A stretch of DNA of 64,000 bases, from positions 62,001 to 126,000 of the forward strand of contig JABLUY010000019.1 of assembly GCA_013306675.1 (NCBI GenBank). Reading direction: 5' to 3'. The DNA comes from Thraustochytrium sp. TN22. Its lineage: Eukaryota > Sar > Bigyra > Thraustochytrida > Thraustochytriidae. Below, in pieces: positions 39,118 through 48,544 of the stretch (position 1 is the first letter of the stretch; each line of letters begins with the position of its first letter). The notes beneath the pieces are model-generated. The model searched no databases. It saw only the letters and a list, made by a program, of their open reading frames with translations, and had not been told where the DNA came from. Position numbers and translations under genes: made by a program.

Positions 39118-42100
39118 TCACAACGACGCCTTCTTGAGAGCCTCGAGGCGGGCTTCGAGCTCCCGAAATGAAGGCCGTGCCGCCGGGTCTGCGCTCCAGC
39201 ATGTGCGCATGAGCTCCTCCATGGGTGCTGGTACACCAGACGGCACGCGCGGTCGGAGCCCCTCGCGAGCAACCTGGTAGAGCACCTGCGTGGCGTGCAG
39301 CTTCGGGTAGGGCTGGCGGCGGGCGTAGATTTGCCAGAGCACGACGCCAAAGGAGTACACGTCAGCTTTGGCCGAGTAGCCGTCCTCTCGGGAGATGATG
39401 ACCTCCGGCGCGACCCAGGACGCAGTGCCTACAAAGGACCGCACCGACTGGCTCTCAAGCTTGAAGCGCGCGAGGCCGAAGTCGCACACCTTGACCGTCA
39501 TGTCCGGCATCGAAACCAGCAGATTGCTCGTCTTGATGTCCCGATGCAGAATTTGAGGCGTGCACTCGTGCAGCACGCGAATGCCCCGGGCTGCGCCCAA
39601 CGCCAGGTGCAGCTGCCACTGCGCATTAAGCTCGTCCAGGTTCCAGGTGCGCCGCGCCGGCTTATCGCGCTCTCCGCCGCGCTTGCGACCGCGCCGCACC
39701 GTGATGTTGACATTGGAAGGCAAATTCTCATTCGTCGCGCCCGCGCCGCCTGTGCCCGCGCCTGCGCCTGCGCCTGCGCCTTGCTGAGCCCCGTCTTTGC
39801 CTCCTCCTGCTGCTGCCGTGCGCCCAGTGCTTAAAAGCAGCTCCAGGAGAGATCCTGTCGGGACGAGCTCCATGACAAGGCAAATGTGGCTGGGCTGCGA
39901 GCTCATGCCATAAAATGACACCAGGTTTGCATGCGACGGCAGGCCGCGCATGACTTGCGCCTCGCGACGAAAGTCCAGCAGTGCGCGCGCACTCACAGAC
40001 GGTGCAGTGTGGAAGGTCTTGATGGCAACGCGCTGACCGTGAAAGACGCCCTCGTGCACCTCGCCAAAGGACCCGCGCCCAATGCAGTTCCCAAATACGA
40101 GGTCCGCCGGGTCGATCTCCCAGGCCGGGTCGCTCTGCGCCTGGGCCATGCGCGCCTTCTCGTTTGCCCTGTTCGCAACGTGGGAGCGCTCGTCGGCGTC
40201 CTCGTCGTCGTCTTGACTGTCGAGGAGGTCATCATCCTCAACCTCACGCCATGGGCGCGCGCCGCTGGCTCCATTCGCGCCGTCCATCGCGCCGCCACTG
40301 CCGCCGTGGTGTGCATCGGTCTCGTCGAGACCCCCCTCGTCTGTCCCCTCGCGCTCGCCAGTCCCCTTGCTGTTCGCCTTTGCGCCGAGACCATGCGACC
40401 TCGACCGGTCCGTGCTGCGTGAGGTGGAAGGCAGTTGCGAGACGCTTGCATCGTCGTCCGCGGCGGCGTCCAGGGCCTCCGGGAGGAGCGGGATGCGCGC
40501 CTCGAGCGAGGTGAGGAGCTGAGGCAAGAAGTCCTGCCACATGCGCGAGCGCTGCCGCGCGTGCTCGATTTGCTGCTGCACGAAGCCGGTCATGTGCGTG
40601 ACCATTTCCTGCTTGTTGCGCGAGGCAAGCCAATCAGCCTCGAGCGAGGCATCGGCGCGTGTACTGCGGATCTTGGCCTCGAGCAGGTCGATCTTGGCCT
40701 GTATCGCAGCGCGCATGTCTTCCGCGCCCAGGGGCGCCGTGGAGGAGGACGACATGGACAGTGAGATGGGTCTGCTGCCGCTGCCGTCATTGCCGCCAGC
40801 GCCACTGCCGCCGCTGTCGCCTCGGACGCCACTGCCGCCAAAGCCGCCAATCTGGCCAGTGGCTGCCCGCGCCTCCTCTTCGGCGCCCTCGAGGAGTATG
40901 CGCTTGGTGCGGCAGGCCTGCTGAAGGAAGACTACGCTCTGCGCGCGGTTGTCGAACCAGGTTGTGGCCTCCTCCAGGGACCGCTGCCACTCTTTGAGGT
41001 GCATCCTCGTCTCCATATTGCGAATGCAGGCGGCACGATGCGCCGTGCCCACGAGGACGTCCATGCGTGAGAGCGAAGAGAGCAGCTCGACGACGGCCAT
41101 GGCCGAGTACGCTGGTGGCAGACGGTCGCTGGTGAGCGCCACTTCAGAAAAGGCATCGGCATCGGCGGCCGCGCGGCGGTCGTCCAGAGGCGCGGCGGCG
41201 CCCACCGCGCGCAGCAGTTCCTGCATGCGGTCCGGGTCGTGGGTGAGCGAGCGCACCTCGGGCAACTCGCTGGCGGCCAGAAACTTGCAGGCCTTGGCGC
41301 GCGCCTCGTGCAGCTCCGCCTGCCGTAGGTTGCCCGTGGCCAGCTCGCCCATGCGCTTGTAGCACTTGCGCAAGGCGCGCTGATACTCGGCGCCCAGGAG
41401 TGTGCGGACCTCCCCGTCGCGGTGGTGCGTATGCGACGGCACCAGGAGGCGGCTCAGCATCTCCTCGTCCAGACCGGCCGCCCCTCTGGCGGCCGGCGCG
41501 TCCGGCGTGGCGAGGAGTCCGGCGCGCAGCCTGCCGCCCGAGCCCAGCGTGGCGGTCCAGTCGGACGAGAGCCGCCGCCGCGCCTGGAGCGAGCTCCCGC
41601 GCTGCGGCGCGCGTGCGTAGTAGGTCACCTTGGCTTGCTCCAGGGAACCCGCCTGGAAAAAGACCTGCACAGCCTCCGCCTTGTGCAGCACGGGGTGCAC
41701 GGCGACTATGGCGATGAAGTGCTCGAGCGCATGCAGGCGAGCCTCCAGAAAGGCCTCGTTGAAGCGGCCCAGAAAGCGCTTGCGCGGCAGCGGCGGCACC
41801 ACGGCCTCCTCGCCGAACCACTGCACGAGCTCCTTGCGCAGCCAGCCAAAGTCGCTGTAGCGGCGCAGGACTTCGACGCCAGGCACGTCTTCGCGGCCCT
41901 CCACGAGCACGCGAAAGGTGGTGAAGGAGCGCAGCCCAAAGATGGCGCCCGGAACGACCTGCTCGGCGATCTCCAGGCGAATACCGCAGGCCAGCCCGTT
42001 CGCCGGCCGCGGCTGGCCGTCCGCGTCGCTGTGCGGGTCGACGAACTCTTTGCCCACAAAGAGGACCTGGACCGCGCCGTCGAAGCCGACCATGGCTCGC

Positions 42101-42990
42101 CGTAAAAGGGGCTTTTCGGACTCCAGCGTTTTGCTCGACGACACATGCAGGCTCCACTGCACGACGTCCTTGAGGTCCTCGAGCACCTGCGGAAGGATGG
42201 CCACGCGGACCTTTTCGAGGATGTCACGCCACGTGCAACCGCAAGACCCGAAGCTGCGCACCTCGCCCACGGTCACGCTCAGGACGCGCTCCCGCGTCTG
42301 GCTCTGCACCGTGGCCCTGGCGCTCGCTGTCTCCATTTTGGCCTCGAGCGGGCGCACGTCTGGGCGAGCCTGCCGCCGCTGCTGCTCGGTCCAGGCCTGA
42401 TCGTCCGGCTCGTCGTCCGGGTCGCAGCGCGCAAGCTGGCGCTTGTCGAAGAAGGAGCTGGGCAGGACGGCGAAGCCAACCGCAACAGGGGCCTCGCTGC
42501 CCAGGAACCGCGTGCGGAAGCAGGCCTCGCAGATGCAGTGCACGAGCGCGTCCCGAAAGGCGGCGGTCCCGGCGCGCTGCGCGTAGTCGCCGCCGAGCAG
42601 CTGCCAGGCGCCGAGCGGGTGCTGGCCGCAGAGGAAGCAGAGCCTGCAGCGGTCCTCCGCGGTGGCCGCGATGAAGTTATCGGCGTGCACGTAGATCACG
42701 CGCGCCTCGCTCCCGGGCGGCGCCGGCAGCCGCACGAGCGGCTTGCCGTGCAGCTCCTGTCGGCGCGAGCACACGCGCGTCGACTGCACGCTCAGCTCCT
42801 TGGCCACCGCCGCCGCCGCCGCTGACCCCGCCGACACGCCCAGCTCCTCCACCACCTGCGCCGACGTGCAGCCCTGGTCCCCGAACCGCCGCACCTCCTC
42901 CACCACGCGCGCCGCCGCGATCTCCGACACGCCGCGCGTCGCCGCCGCGCCCGCCGGCGCCCGCCCGCGCCGCGCCGCGCCCGCCGGCAT
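39118..42990 (-). CDS. Sorting nexin-kinase fusion: PX domain, helical BAR-like region, TKL (Raf-like) kinase
   Basis: A 1290-residue protein. Two winged-helix-like segments (about 22-50 and 240-290) and a Cys-rich patch precede a PX domain at about 345-448. The PX shows RRYSDFGWLRKEL (around 375) and PPLPRKR, the blocks that bind phosphatidylinositol 3-phosphate. Residues about 500-860 are helical and resemble the BAR region that follows PX in retromer-type sorting nexins. A kinase domain fills about 960-1285: GRGSFGEV, VAIKTF, HRDIKTSN (Asp1151), Asp1170 of DFG and GTASWVAPEV. The catalytic loop and APE region place it among TKL/Raf-like kinases. It would bring a kinase to PI3P endosomes. 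A Ser/Gly and Asp-rich linker joins the halves. The start ATG is the first in frame. Confidence 0.85.
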   Translation of the reverse strand: MPAGAARRGRAPAGAAATRGVSEIAAARVVEEVRRFGDQGCTSAQVVEELGVSAGSAAAAAVAKELSVQSTRVCSRRQELHGKPLVRLPAPPGSEARVIYVHADNFIAATAEDRCRLCFLCGQHPLGAWQLLGGDYAQRAGTAAFRDALVHCICEACFRTRFLGSEAPVAVGFAVLPSSFFDKRQLARCDPDDEPDDQAWTEQQRRQARPDVRPLEAKMETASARATVQSQTRERVLSVTVGEVRSFGSCGCTWRDILEKVRVAILPQVLEDLKDVVQWSLHVSSSKTLESEKPLLRRAMVGFDGAVQVLFVGKEFVDPHSDADGQPRPANGLACGIRLEIAEQVVPGAIFGLRSFTTFRVLVEGREDVPGVEVLRRYSDFGWLRKELVQWFGEEAVVPPLPRKRFLGRFNEAFLEARLHALEHFIAIVAVHPVLHKAEAVQVFFQAGSLEQAKVTYYARAPQRGSSLQARRRLSSDWTATLGSGGRLRAGLLATPDAPAARGAAGLDEEMLSRLLVPSHTHHRDGEVRTLLGAEYQRALRKCYKRMGELATGNLRQAELHEARAKACKFLAASELPEVRSLTHDPDRMQELLRAVGAAAPLDDRRAAADADAFSEVALTSDRLPPAYSAMAVVELLSSLSRMDVLVGTAHRAACIRNMETRMHLKEWQRSLEEATTWFDNRAQSVVFLQQACRTKRILLEGAEEEARAATGQIGGFGGSGVRGDSGGSGAGGNDGSGSRPISLSMSSSSTAPLGAEDMRAAIQAKIDLLEAKIRSTRADASLEADWLASRNKQEMVTHMTGFVQQQIEHARQRSRMWQDFLPQLLTSLEARIPLLPEALDAAADDDASVSQLPSTSRSTDRSRSHGLGAKANSKGTGEREGTDEGGLDETDAHHGGSGGAMDGANGASGARPWREVEDDDLLDSQDDDEDADERSHVANRANEKARMAQAQSDPAWEIDPADLVFGNCIGRGSFGEVHEGVFHGQRVAIKTFHTAPSVSARALLDFRREAQVMRGLPSHANLVSFYGMSSQPSHICLVMELVPTGSLLELLLSTGRTAAAGGGKDGAQQGAGAGAGAGTGGAGATNENLPSNVNITVRRGRKRGGERDKPARRTWNLDELNAQWQLHLALGAARGIRVLHECTPQILHRDIKTSNLLVSMPDMTVKVCDFGLARFKLESQSVRSFVGTASWVAPEVIISREDGYSAKADVYSFGVVLWQIYARRQPYPKLHATQVLYQVAREGLRPRVPSGVPAPMEELMRTCWSADPAARPSFRELEARLEALKKASL

Positions 42991-44133
42991 CGCGCTCTGC
43001 CGCCGCCGCCGCCGCGCGCCGCTGCTCGCCCGCCGCGCTCTGCACTGGCAGAGCCGCCTCGCACGCCCGGACGTTATCGCGCGGCGGCCCGCGCTACGAG
43101 CCCGACCTCGGCAACGACCACGGCAGCCCGCCCGCCGAGCACGCCTCCAACCACGAGACCGCGAGCCGCGCGTGCTGGCGAGGAGGACGAGCCTCTGAGG
43201 GCGGCCGCCACCGCCAACTTGAAGGCGAGCCCGAACACGTGCACGTGCACGTGCACGTGCACGAGCACGAGCGGGACCTGCTGCTGGGGCCAGGCCAGAC
43301 CACGCGCGAGCGGCGGCAGCGGCCCTTGCGAGGCAAGACGCGCAGCATGAAGTGCCCCCGCGCCGCCAAGGGCAAGGGGGTTGTGTCTGGGGTGGCAGTC
43401 AAACGGGCGGACCTCGAGCCCGGTGGCAACGAGTTGGTGGTGGCGCATGGGTCGGCCGCGGTCGCGCAGCAGGAGGGCAAAGGACGTTTTGCGCGCCCCC
43501 AAGGAGCTGAATGTGGTGTGTTTCAAGTGCCGAGCGAGAGCACTCCGAAAACAAGTCGCGTCTGTGGGTAGAGCACGGAGACGAGGGGCTTTGCGTGGCG
43601 AAAGCGGCTGGTCACGGGTTGAAGGGTCCCGACCTGCGGTACTTCTGAACCAGGCCTGTCAGTGCCGGCGACCTGAAGAGGAGCTGGACACCAGGCTTGC
43701 ACTCCAGCGAAGCTCGCTCTTTCAACCGCTCGAAGCTCCGAGGGCTTGCTTGCAACTGACCTGCCAGTGCCAGGTACAGAGATTAGGAGGTCCGCCGGAT
43801 AGCAAATGTGCACAGCCTGGTCACATGTGCTTGGTGTGGAAGGTGCGCCCAATCCAACGCGTTGGTTACTTACTTCTCTGCACTGGCGGCTGTCACCACG
43901 TGCCAATGCCAGTGAACGGATAATTCGGCCATCCTGCACTGTGGCGTTGCACTGCTGCAGCGGCCAAATCCGTCACGAGGCCTCGCCCTGTACCGGCGCT
44001 TCGGATCACCTCTCCTTCAGATTGCGCACGCGCGCGCGCGCGCGCGCGGCGCGTGGCACGTGGCGCGGCGCGGTGCGGCGCGACGCGCAAAAGGGCAGCG
44101 TCACGCAGGAAGACCCTGCAAAAGAATTCCACC
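42991..44133. promoter_or_regulatory. Divergent region between PX-kinase and P2X-like genes
   Basis: The hexamer cacgtg(ca) is repeated at 43238-43275 (gtgcacgtgcacgtgcac), giving several overlapping E-box-like CACGTG palindromes. A (cg)n run lies at 44028-44052. The part 43500-43950 has lower GC. Open frames here have no recognisable content. Confidence 0.45.
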
Positions 44134-45447
44134 ATGGCTCGGCAGGGGCGGCCGCTGTCTGGCGTGATGCGCTTGCTGATCAGGCACAAGTCCGCGTCTT
44201 TCGTGATCGTGGAGAATTACAAGGTCGGCCTGATTCTGCGCGCGGCGCAGCTGCTGGTGTTCATCTACATGGTCTACGGCCTGTTAGGAAAGAAATCGTA
44301 CTTTTACTACGAAGCAGCCAAGGGCTTCAGCAACATGTGGGTGACGGGCATTGCCACGCAGGACGAAGTGGGCACTGCGCTGCCTTCGTTCTGCAATGAC
44401 TCTGAACTAGACTTCTTCTACAGCGAGGACTGGATTTATGAGGACAATCGGTGCCGTGAGATGCTGCTCGGTGAGGTGGTCGAAAAGTACGACGGTGGTG
44501 TCTTCATCCTGACGTACCAGCAGGAGCAATGGCGCACGCTCGAGAAATGCAGGGAGACCATGGCGTCTTGCAGGAACAACTCAGTGCGGCAAGTGAACAA
44601 CTTTGTTCTCGGCATTGATGACGTGGTCATTTGGTTTGACCACGTCTTCCAGACCAGCTTCCGGTCGGAGCTGGACGTGCCCCTTACCTTCGTCGGCGGA
44701 GACGGTTCCACGGTGCGCGAGTTCGGGGCGGGCGAGCCTGTGCGGATCTCGCTCACGGACGCTCTGCAAGTGGTTGGCATTGACAGCTTGGACGCTGTCA
44801 ACGAGGCTGCGCCAATCGCAGGCTCTCGCGGCGCCGCCATCTTCCGCCTCACCGGCATGCGGCTCATCTTCTCCATCACATATAGTAATCAAGACGAATG
44901 GACGGGGTCGGCGGCGACTGGAGTCATGTCCCTCCGCCTCGCCAACACCGCGTGGGGAGGCACCGGGCCGCGCATCGACCATACGGAGGACAGATTTGAT
45001 GAGAATGGAGACCGCTACCTGACTGCGCTGGACAGGTATGGGTACGGGATCTTCGTTAGTGTGCTGGTGGACGGCAAGATCGGCCGGCCTGACTTCACCT
45101 CCTGCATCAATGCCATCGTGACATACAGCGTCATGTTCGCGCTCGCCGGTGTAGTCGCGGACATTGCGGCGGAGTGGACGCCCGAAATCGCAGAGACTTT
45201 TCGAGAAAAGAAGCGCGACCTTGTTACGGCCAAGAAGAAAAAAGGACCGCGTCTAAGCCGTGTCCTGGGCTTTGGCTCGGCGCAAGTCTCGCCGGGTCGT
45301 GCCTCCGAGAAGTCCTTCGCCGACCCATCCTTCCGGGGAACGAGTCCTGCGCGTCTCGCTACTGCAGACGAGGCGAAGGTCGCCAAGGATGATGCCGCGC
45401 AGACCGCGCGCGAGACGCCCTCTGTTGTTGCCTGGACGCCCATGTGA
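44134..45447 (+). CDS. P2X-like ATP-gated cation channel
   Basis: A 437-residue protein with the P2X plan: short N-terminus, TM1 (about 31-51), a large ectodomain and TM2 (about 322-350). VENYKVGLILRAAQLLVFIY matches the conserved pre-TM1/TM1 region of P2X receptors. AAKGFSNMW carries a Lys (63) in the place of the first ATP-contacting lysine, and YGYGIFVSVLVDGKIGRPDF before TM2 matches the GIRFDV...GKF block. The ectodomain has only four cysteines, not the ten of vertebrate P2X, as in other protist homologues. The family forms trimeric ATP-gated cation channels; in Dictyostelium they act on the contractile vacuole. The start ATG (ccaccATGgct) has an excellent context. The C-terminal tail is Lys-rich. 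Confidence 0.85.
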   Translation: MARQGRPLSGVMRLLIRHKSASFVIVENYKVGLILRAAQLLVFIYMVYGLLGKKSYFYYEAAKGFSNMWVTGIATQDEVGTALPSFCNDSELDFFYSEDWIYEDNRCREMLLGEVVEKYDGGVFILTYQQEQWRTLEKCRETMASCRNNSVRQVNNFVLGIDDVVIWFDHVFQTSFRSELDVPLTFVGGDGSTVREFGAGEPVRISLTDALQVVGIDSLDAVNEAAPIAGSRGAAIFRLTGMRLIFSITYSNQDEWTGSAATGVMSLRLANTAWGGTGPRIDHTEDRFDENGDRYLTALDRYGYGIFVSVLVDGKIGRPDFTSCINAIVTYSVMFALAGVVADIAAEWTPEIAETFREKKRDLVTAKKKKGPRLSRVLGFGSAQVSPGRASEKSFADPSFRGTSPARLATADEAKVAKDDAAQTARETPSVVAWTPM

Positions 45448-45519
45448 AGTGAAATTACAGTACGTGCAACAAGGTGCATTTTTGCGAGCTGGCTCTAGAG
45501 CTAGAGCTAGCCTAGCTAG

Positions 45520-46075
45520 CTAGGCCGCGTTGCGCGCAGGAGTGCTCGCGGCGAATTCCTGACTAAGCAGGCGAAGGTCTGCGTTGAGCTTCTTGCGCTG
45601 GGTGTCCTTGGCCTGCACCTGCGCATCGAGGCCGTCCAACTTCTCCTTGAGCACAGGCGTGTCCATGTTCTTGCTGCCCACCAGCAAGCTGAGCCCGAGT
45701 GCGCCGCTGCGCTCCAGCTCCAGCTCCAGCTTCCTAATCTCTCGCATGGCGGCGTGGCCCAGCTGCGCCGCGCTCTTGTTCGACCCTTGCCTGCGCCGTG
45801 CGCCACGCGTCGTCGTCAGTCTCATCCAGCCAGTCTATCTGTCTGCCTCCCGCCCCGCCGGCCCGCCCGCCCGCCCGCCCGCCCGCCCGCCTGCGCGCGC
45901 CCGGCGCGCTCGCCGTGCAGGTCGCAGGAGGGAGGCGGCGGGCTCGCCGGCGCGGCCGGCCGCTCGGCATCCGCGGCACCTACAGCGCCTCGAAGAAGGC
46001 CTCGCCGCTGGCCTCGGCGCGCCGCAGCGCGGCCTCCAGCGCCGCCGCCTCCGCGGACCCGTCGCCGCCCGCCAT
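45520..46075 (-). CDS. Predicted two-exon small coiled-coil protein
   Basis: Exon 1 is 46075-45984 (MAGGDGSAEAAALEAALRRA onward) and exon 2 is 45790-45520, giving 120 residues. The intron (45983-45791, 193 nt) starts GTAGGT and ends GCGCAG, with GAGACTGACG about 30 nt before the acceptor; the split CT|G codon restores frame exactly. Without splicing, exon 1 stops after AFFEAL and exon 2 has only a weak internal start. The product is helical: MREIRKLELELERSG, then LKEKLDGLDAQVQAKD. No family is recognised; small coiled-coil subunits of larger complexes look like this. If unspliced, the alternative is a 101-residue product from ATG 45825. Confidence 0.65.
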
Positions 46076-46698
46076 GCCGCGCGCGCCCGCGGCGCCCCGC
46101 GCGATCGACGTCTGCGCGGCCTCGGCGGCGGCGGCGGCGAGCGCGGCGCAGTGGGCCCCTTTTTAGGCCGCCAGCGCCGCGGCGCTCACACAGTCACATC
46201 AGATCACTCAGGCTCCGTCGTGCTCTCCACCAAAGCCGTTCACGAGGACCGAGGCGGCCTCGGCCTCTCGTCGGCCTCAACCGAGTTGGAGCTGGAGCCT
46301 AGCGAGCTGGAGGCCAGGAGGACGAGCGAGCGGGGCGCGGACGAGGGAGGGCCGCGGGCCTATACCATAGCGAACGCCGAGCTCCTGGGGACCAGCGAGG
46401 CGCGAGCTGCTGAGCGGCTCGGAGAGCGAGGGCGCGGAGGAGGCGAAGATCTGGAGGAGAACAGCGAGAGAGGGAGAGAGCGAGCGAGCTCGTCGGGGAA
46501 AGCCACTGCGCGAGCGGCGCGCGAGCTGGGCGCGAGCTGCTGTGCACGACTCGTGCCGTGCGCGCCAGGATTCGCGCGCTGAGCGCAGGCTCCGCTCTAC
46601 TGCTTGTGCTTGCACGGAGAGCGCGACCTGGCTGCTGGATTCCTGCTCGCTTCTGCGTGTCGAGCGCACGCTCCGTTGCTTGCGACGCTTCAGGCAGC
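46076..46698. promoter_or_regulatory. Divergent region between two small genes
   Basis: Nothing gene-like is seen on either strand. There are purine-rich stretches with gagcgag and gcgagctgc motifs at 46320-46560. It serves as promoter for the spliced coiled-coil gene and the possible ciliary gene. Confidence 0.35.
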
Positions 46699-47337
46699 AT
46701 GGGCGGGAAGCGCATGACAAGCATGGGCCAGACGATGAAGGCGTCGCACTGGGCAGTGGGCAGCAAGGAGTGCGCTGCGGCTGCATCGATGCAGTGGACA
46801 ACAACCTCGGACTCGTACTTTCGCGGGCTGCAAAACACGAGCAGGGCGGCGCCCGTGATGCATCCGGACAGCTACAAGGCGCCGAGCGGGAGGCCGGAGT
46901 ACCGGACACAAAACATGGACGCCACGGGCGAAGAGCACTCGGTGCTTGCGCGTGTGTACGAGCGGCGCGGGGCAGCCTTTGACCGCGTGTCTGCGGGCAA
47001 GACCAACTACGAGCTGGCCGGCGCAGAGGCAATCTCGGCGCGAACGCGGTTCACGACGACCACGGCACAAGCGCTGCCGACGCCGAGCACGAGCTACTTC
47101 GGCGAGCGGCGCGCCCAGTCACAGGCCAGCCTACAGCAGGCCCGCGGCGACCTGGGCTACAACTACCGCGGCGTTGCCTTCGATGGACGCACCGTGCCCA
47201 AGCCGGTTGTGGGCGACAAGAAGTGTTTCGACAGGCCGCCACCGCGCGACCCGCCCGGCCGAGCGTACAACATCGTGACGGGCAAGATGGACCGGAGAGC
47301 TGAGGCGCCGCCCCGCGCGGAGGTGAGCTCTTCTTAG
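46699..47337 (+). CDS. Small Tyr/Arg-rich protein, possibly ciliary (unknown family)
   Basis: A 212-residue protein without transmembrane or coiled-coil segments. It is rich in Tyr, Arg, Thr and Gly in extended, poorly structured sequence (DSYFRGLQNTSRAAPVM, SYKAPSGRPEYRTQNMD). The C-terminal PPGRAYNIVTGK recalls the YNI(V/I)TG element found in several flagellar and microtubule inner proteins. This suggests, but does not show, a role in the axoneme. The start is ATG 46699 (MGGKRMTSMG). The gene is convergent with the R3H gene, with only 46 bp between stops. Confidence 0.6.
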   Translation: MGGKRMTSMGQTMKASHWAVGSKECAAAASMQWTTTSDSYFRGLQNTSRAAPVMHPDSYKAPSGRPEYRTQNMDATGEEHSVLARVYERRGAAFDRVSAGKTNYELAGAEAISARTRFTTTTAQALPTPSTSYFGERRAQSQASLQQARGDLGYNYRGVAFDGRTVPKPVVGDKKCFDRPPPRDPPGRAYNIVTGKMDRRAEAPPRAEVSSS

Positions 47338-47383
47338 TAAAAGGCATTGTGCGTGTGTATACCATGCTTTTCTATTCACTTTT

Positions 47384-48544
47384 TTACGAGGTGCGCTGCG
47401 CGTGCAAGAGCGGCACGAGGCGCGGGGCGCGGTCCGCGAAGAGAGGGTCGGTCGCGACGGTGGATGGGGCGGCGCCAAGAGCGGTCCAGCCGCCCGGCGC
47501 CCCCGCAGCATGCTGGCGTGCCCGCGAGACGCGAAGAACGCGCAGCCCCGAGCTCGCCTCAGTGTCGCTCTTGGATGCGAGGCCGTGGAACTGACAGAGC
47601 CCGTGGGTGAGGAGGCGGTGCAGGCCGCTCTTGAAGACGAGCTCCACCACAAAGAGCGGAGCGCCGGGCTCCTGCGCGCCGCTGGGCACAGCGCAAACGT
47701 CGCGCTCGAGCGCCTTGCGCAGCGGCGCGTCGGCGAGCGCAACGAGGTCATGCGTCTCGGGCGCGTCGACGACGGCGAGCAGGAAGGACTCCAGCGAGTG
47801 CAAAAATGCATCAAAAGGCGGGCGGCAGCCGCGCTCCAGCAGCTGGACCCTGAGGTGCTTGCTGATGCGCGCGAAGCGCTCCTGCGGCGAGTGGGCCGGG
47901 CGGCGCTGCTGCGCCTTGGGCTGCGGCGCGGTGAAGCCACCCTCGCAGTTCATGTAGTCGCGGCGCATCTGGTCGGTGAAGCCGTCAAAAACAGAAATGT
48001 ACTCCTGCGCGAAGATGAGGCGCGAGGCCTGCGCCACGTCGAACTCCTCGAGCTCGGGGAAGTAGGCGGCCATGTTGCCGTTCGTCACGGAGGCGCCGGG
48101 CTCGAGCGCCAGCGGCGCGTCGGCCGCGGCGCGGCGGTCGTTGGCCCAGCGGCGCTCCTTGCGGCGGCTCAGCGTCTTGCGCGAGGCGCTGCGCGACTCG
48201 CTCACCGGTTCGCCGGCCGGCTCGCCGGCCACCATGACGACGCCCGGCGCCGCCGCGGGCCGCTCGTGCTGCCTCGACCTGGGCCTGCTGCCGCGGCCCT
48301 GCGACCGCGGCCGCAGCGGCGAGAATCCCACGCGCCCCGGCGCGGCGCCTGCGTCCACGGGCGCCGCCGCCTGAGGCATCATCTCCGCCGCCGCCGCCGC
48401 CGCGCGCGGCGGCACCTCGGCGGCCGTCGCCGCGTCGCCGCCCAGCAGGTTCATGCGCGCCAGGTCCGCCAGCATGCCCGCCACGGCCGCATCCTGCTCG
48501 GCCGCGGGCTCCAGCGACAGCCGCCGCACGCCCTCGCCCTCCAT
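47384..48544 (-). CDS. R3H-domain protein (R3HDM4-like)
   Basis: A 386-residue protein. The N-terminal 130 residues are Ala/Arg-rich. Residues about 165-260 (FPELEEFDVAQASRLIFAQEY; SPQERFARISKHLR) resemble the region that precedes the R3H domain in R3HDM4-type proteins. The R3H domain lies near 310-355: SGLHRLLTHGLCQFHGLASKS is typical, though the Arg-x3-His spacing is only approximate (His-Arg-Leu-Leu-Thr-His). R3H domains bind single-stranded nucleic acid. Function is otherwise unknown. The ATG of MEGEGVRRLS is chosen because conservation-like sequence begins after it; the frame remains open upstream to 48946 through GC-poor promoter DNA. Confidence 0.72.
   Translation of the reverse strand: MEGEGVRRLSLEPAAEQDAAVAGMLADLARMNLLGGDAATAAEVPPRAAAAAAEMMPQAAAPVDAGAAPGRVGFSPLRPRSQGRGSRPRSRQHERPAAAPGVVMVAGEPAGEPVSESRSASRKTLSRRKERRWANDRRAAADAPLALEPGASVTNGNMAAYFPELEEFDVAQASRLIFAQEYISVFDGFTDQMRRDYMNCEGGFTAPQPKAQQRRPAHSPQERFARISKHLRVQLLERGCRPPFDAFLHSLESFLLAVVDAPETHDLVALADAPLRKALERDVCAVPSGAQEPGAPLFVVELVFKSGLHRLLTHGLCQFHGLASKSDTEASSGLRVLRVSRARQHAAGAPGGWTALGAAPSTVATDPLFADRAPRLVPLLHAQRTS

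Noticed and set aside
43074-43571. Open frames on both strands with VHVHVHV repeats
   Set aside because: The repeats are the reading of a cacgtg microsatellite; no other coding signal.
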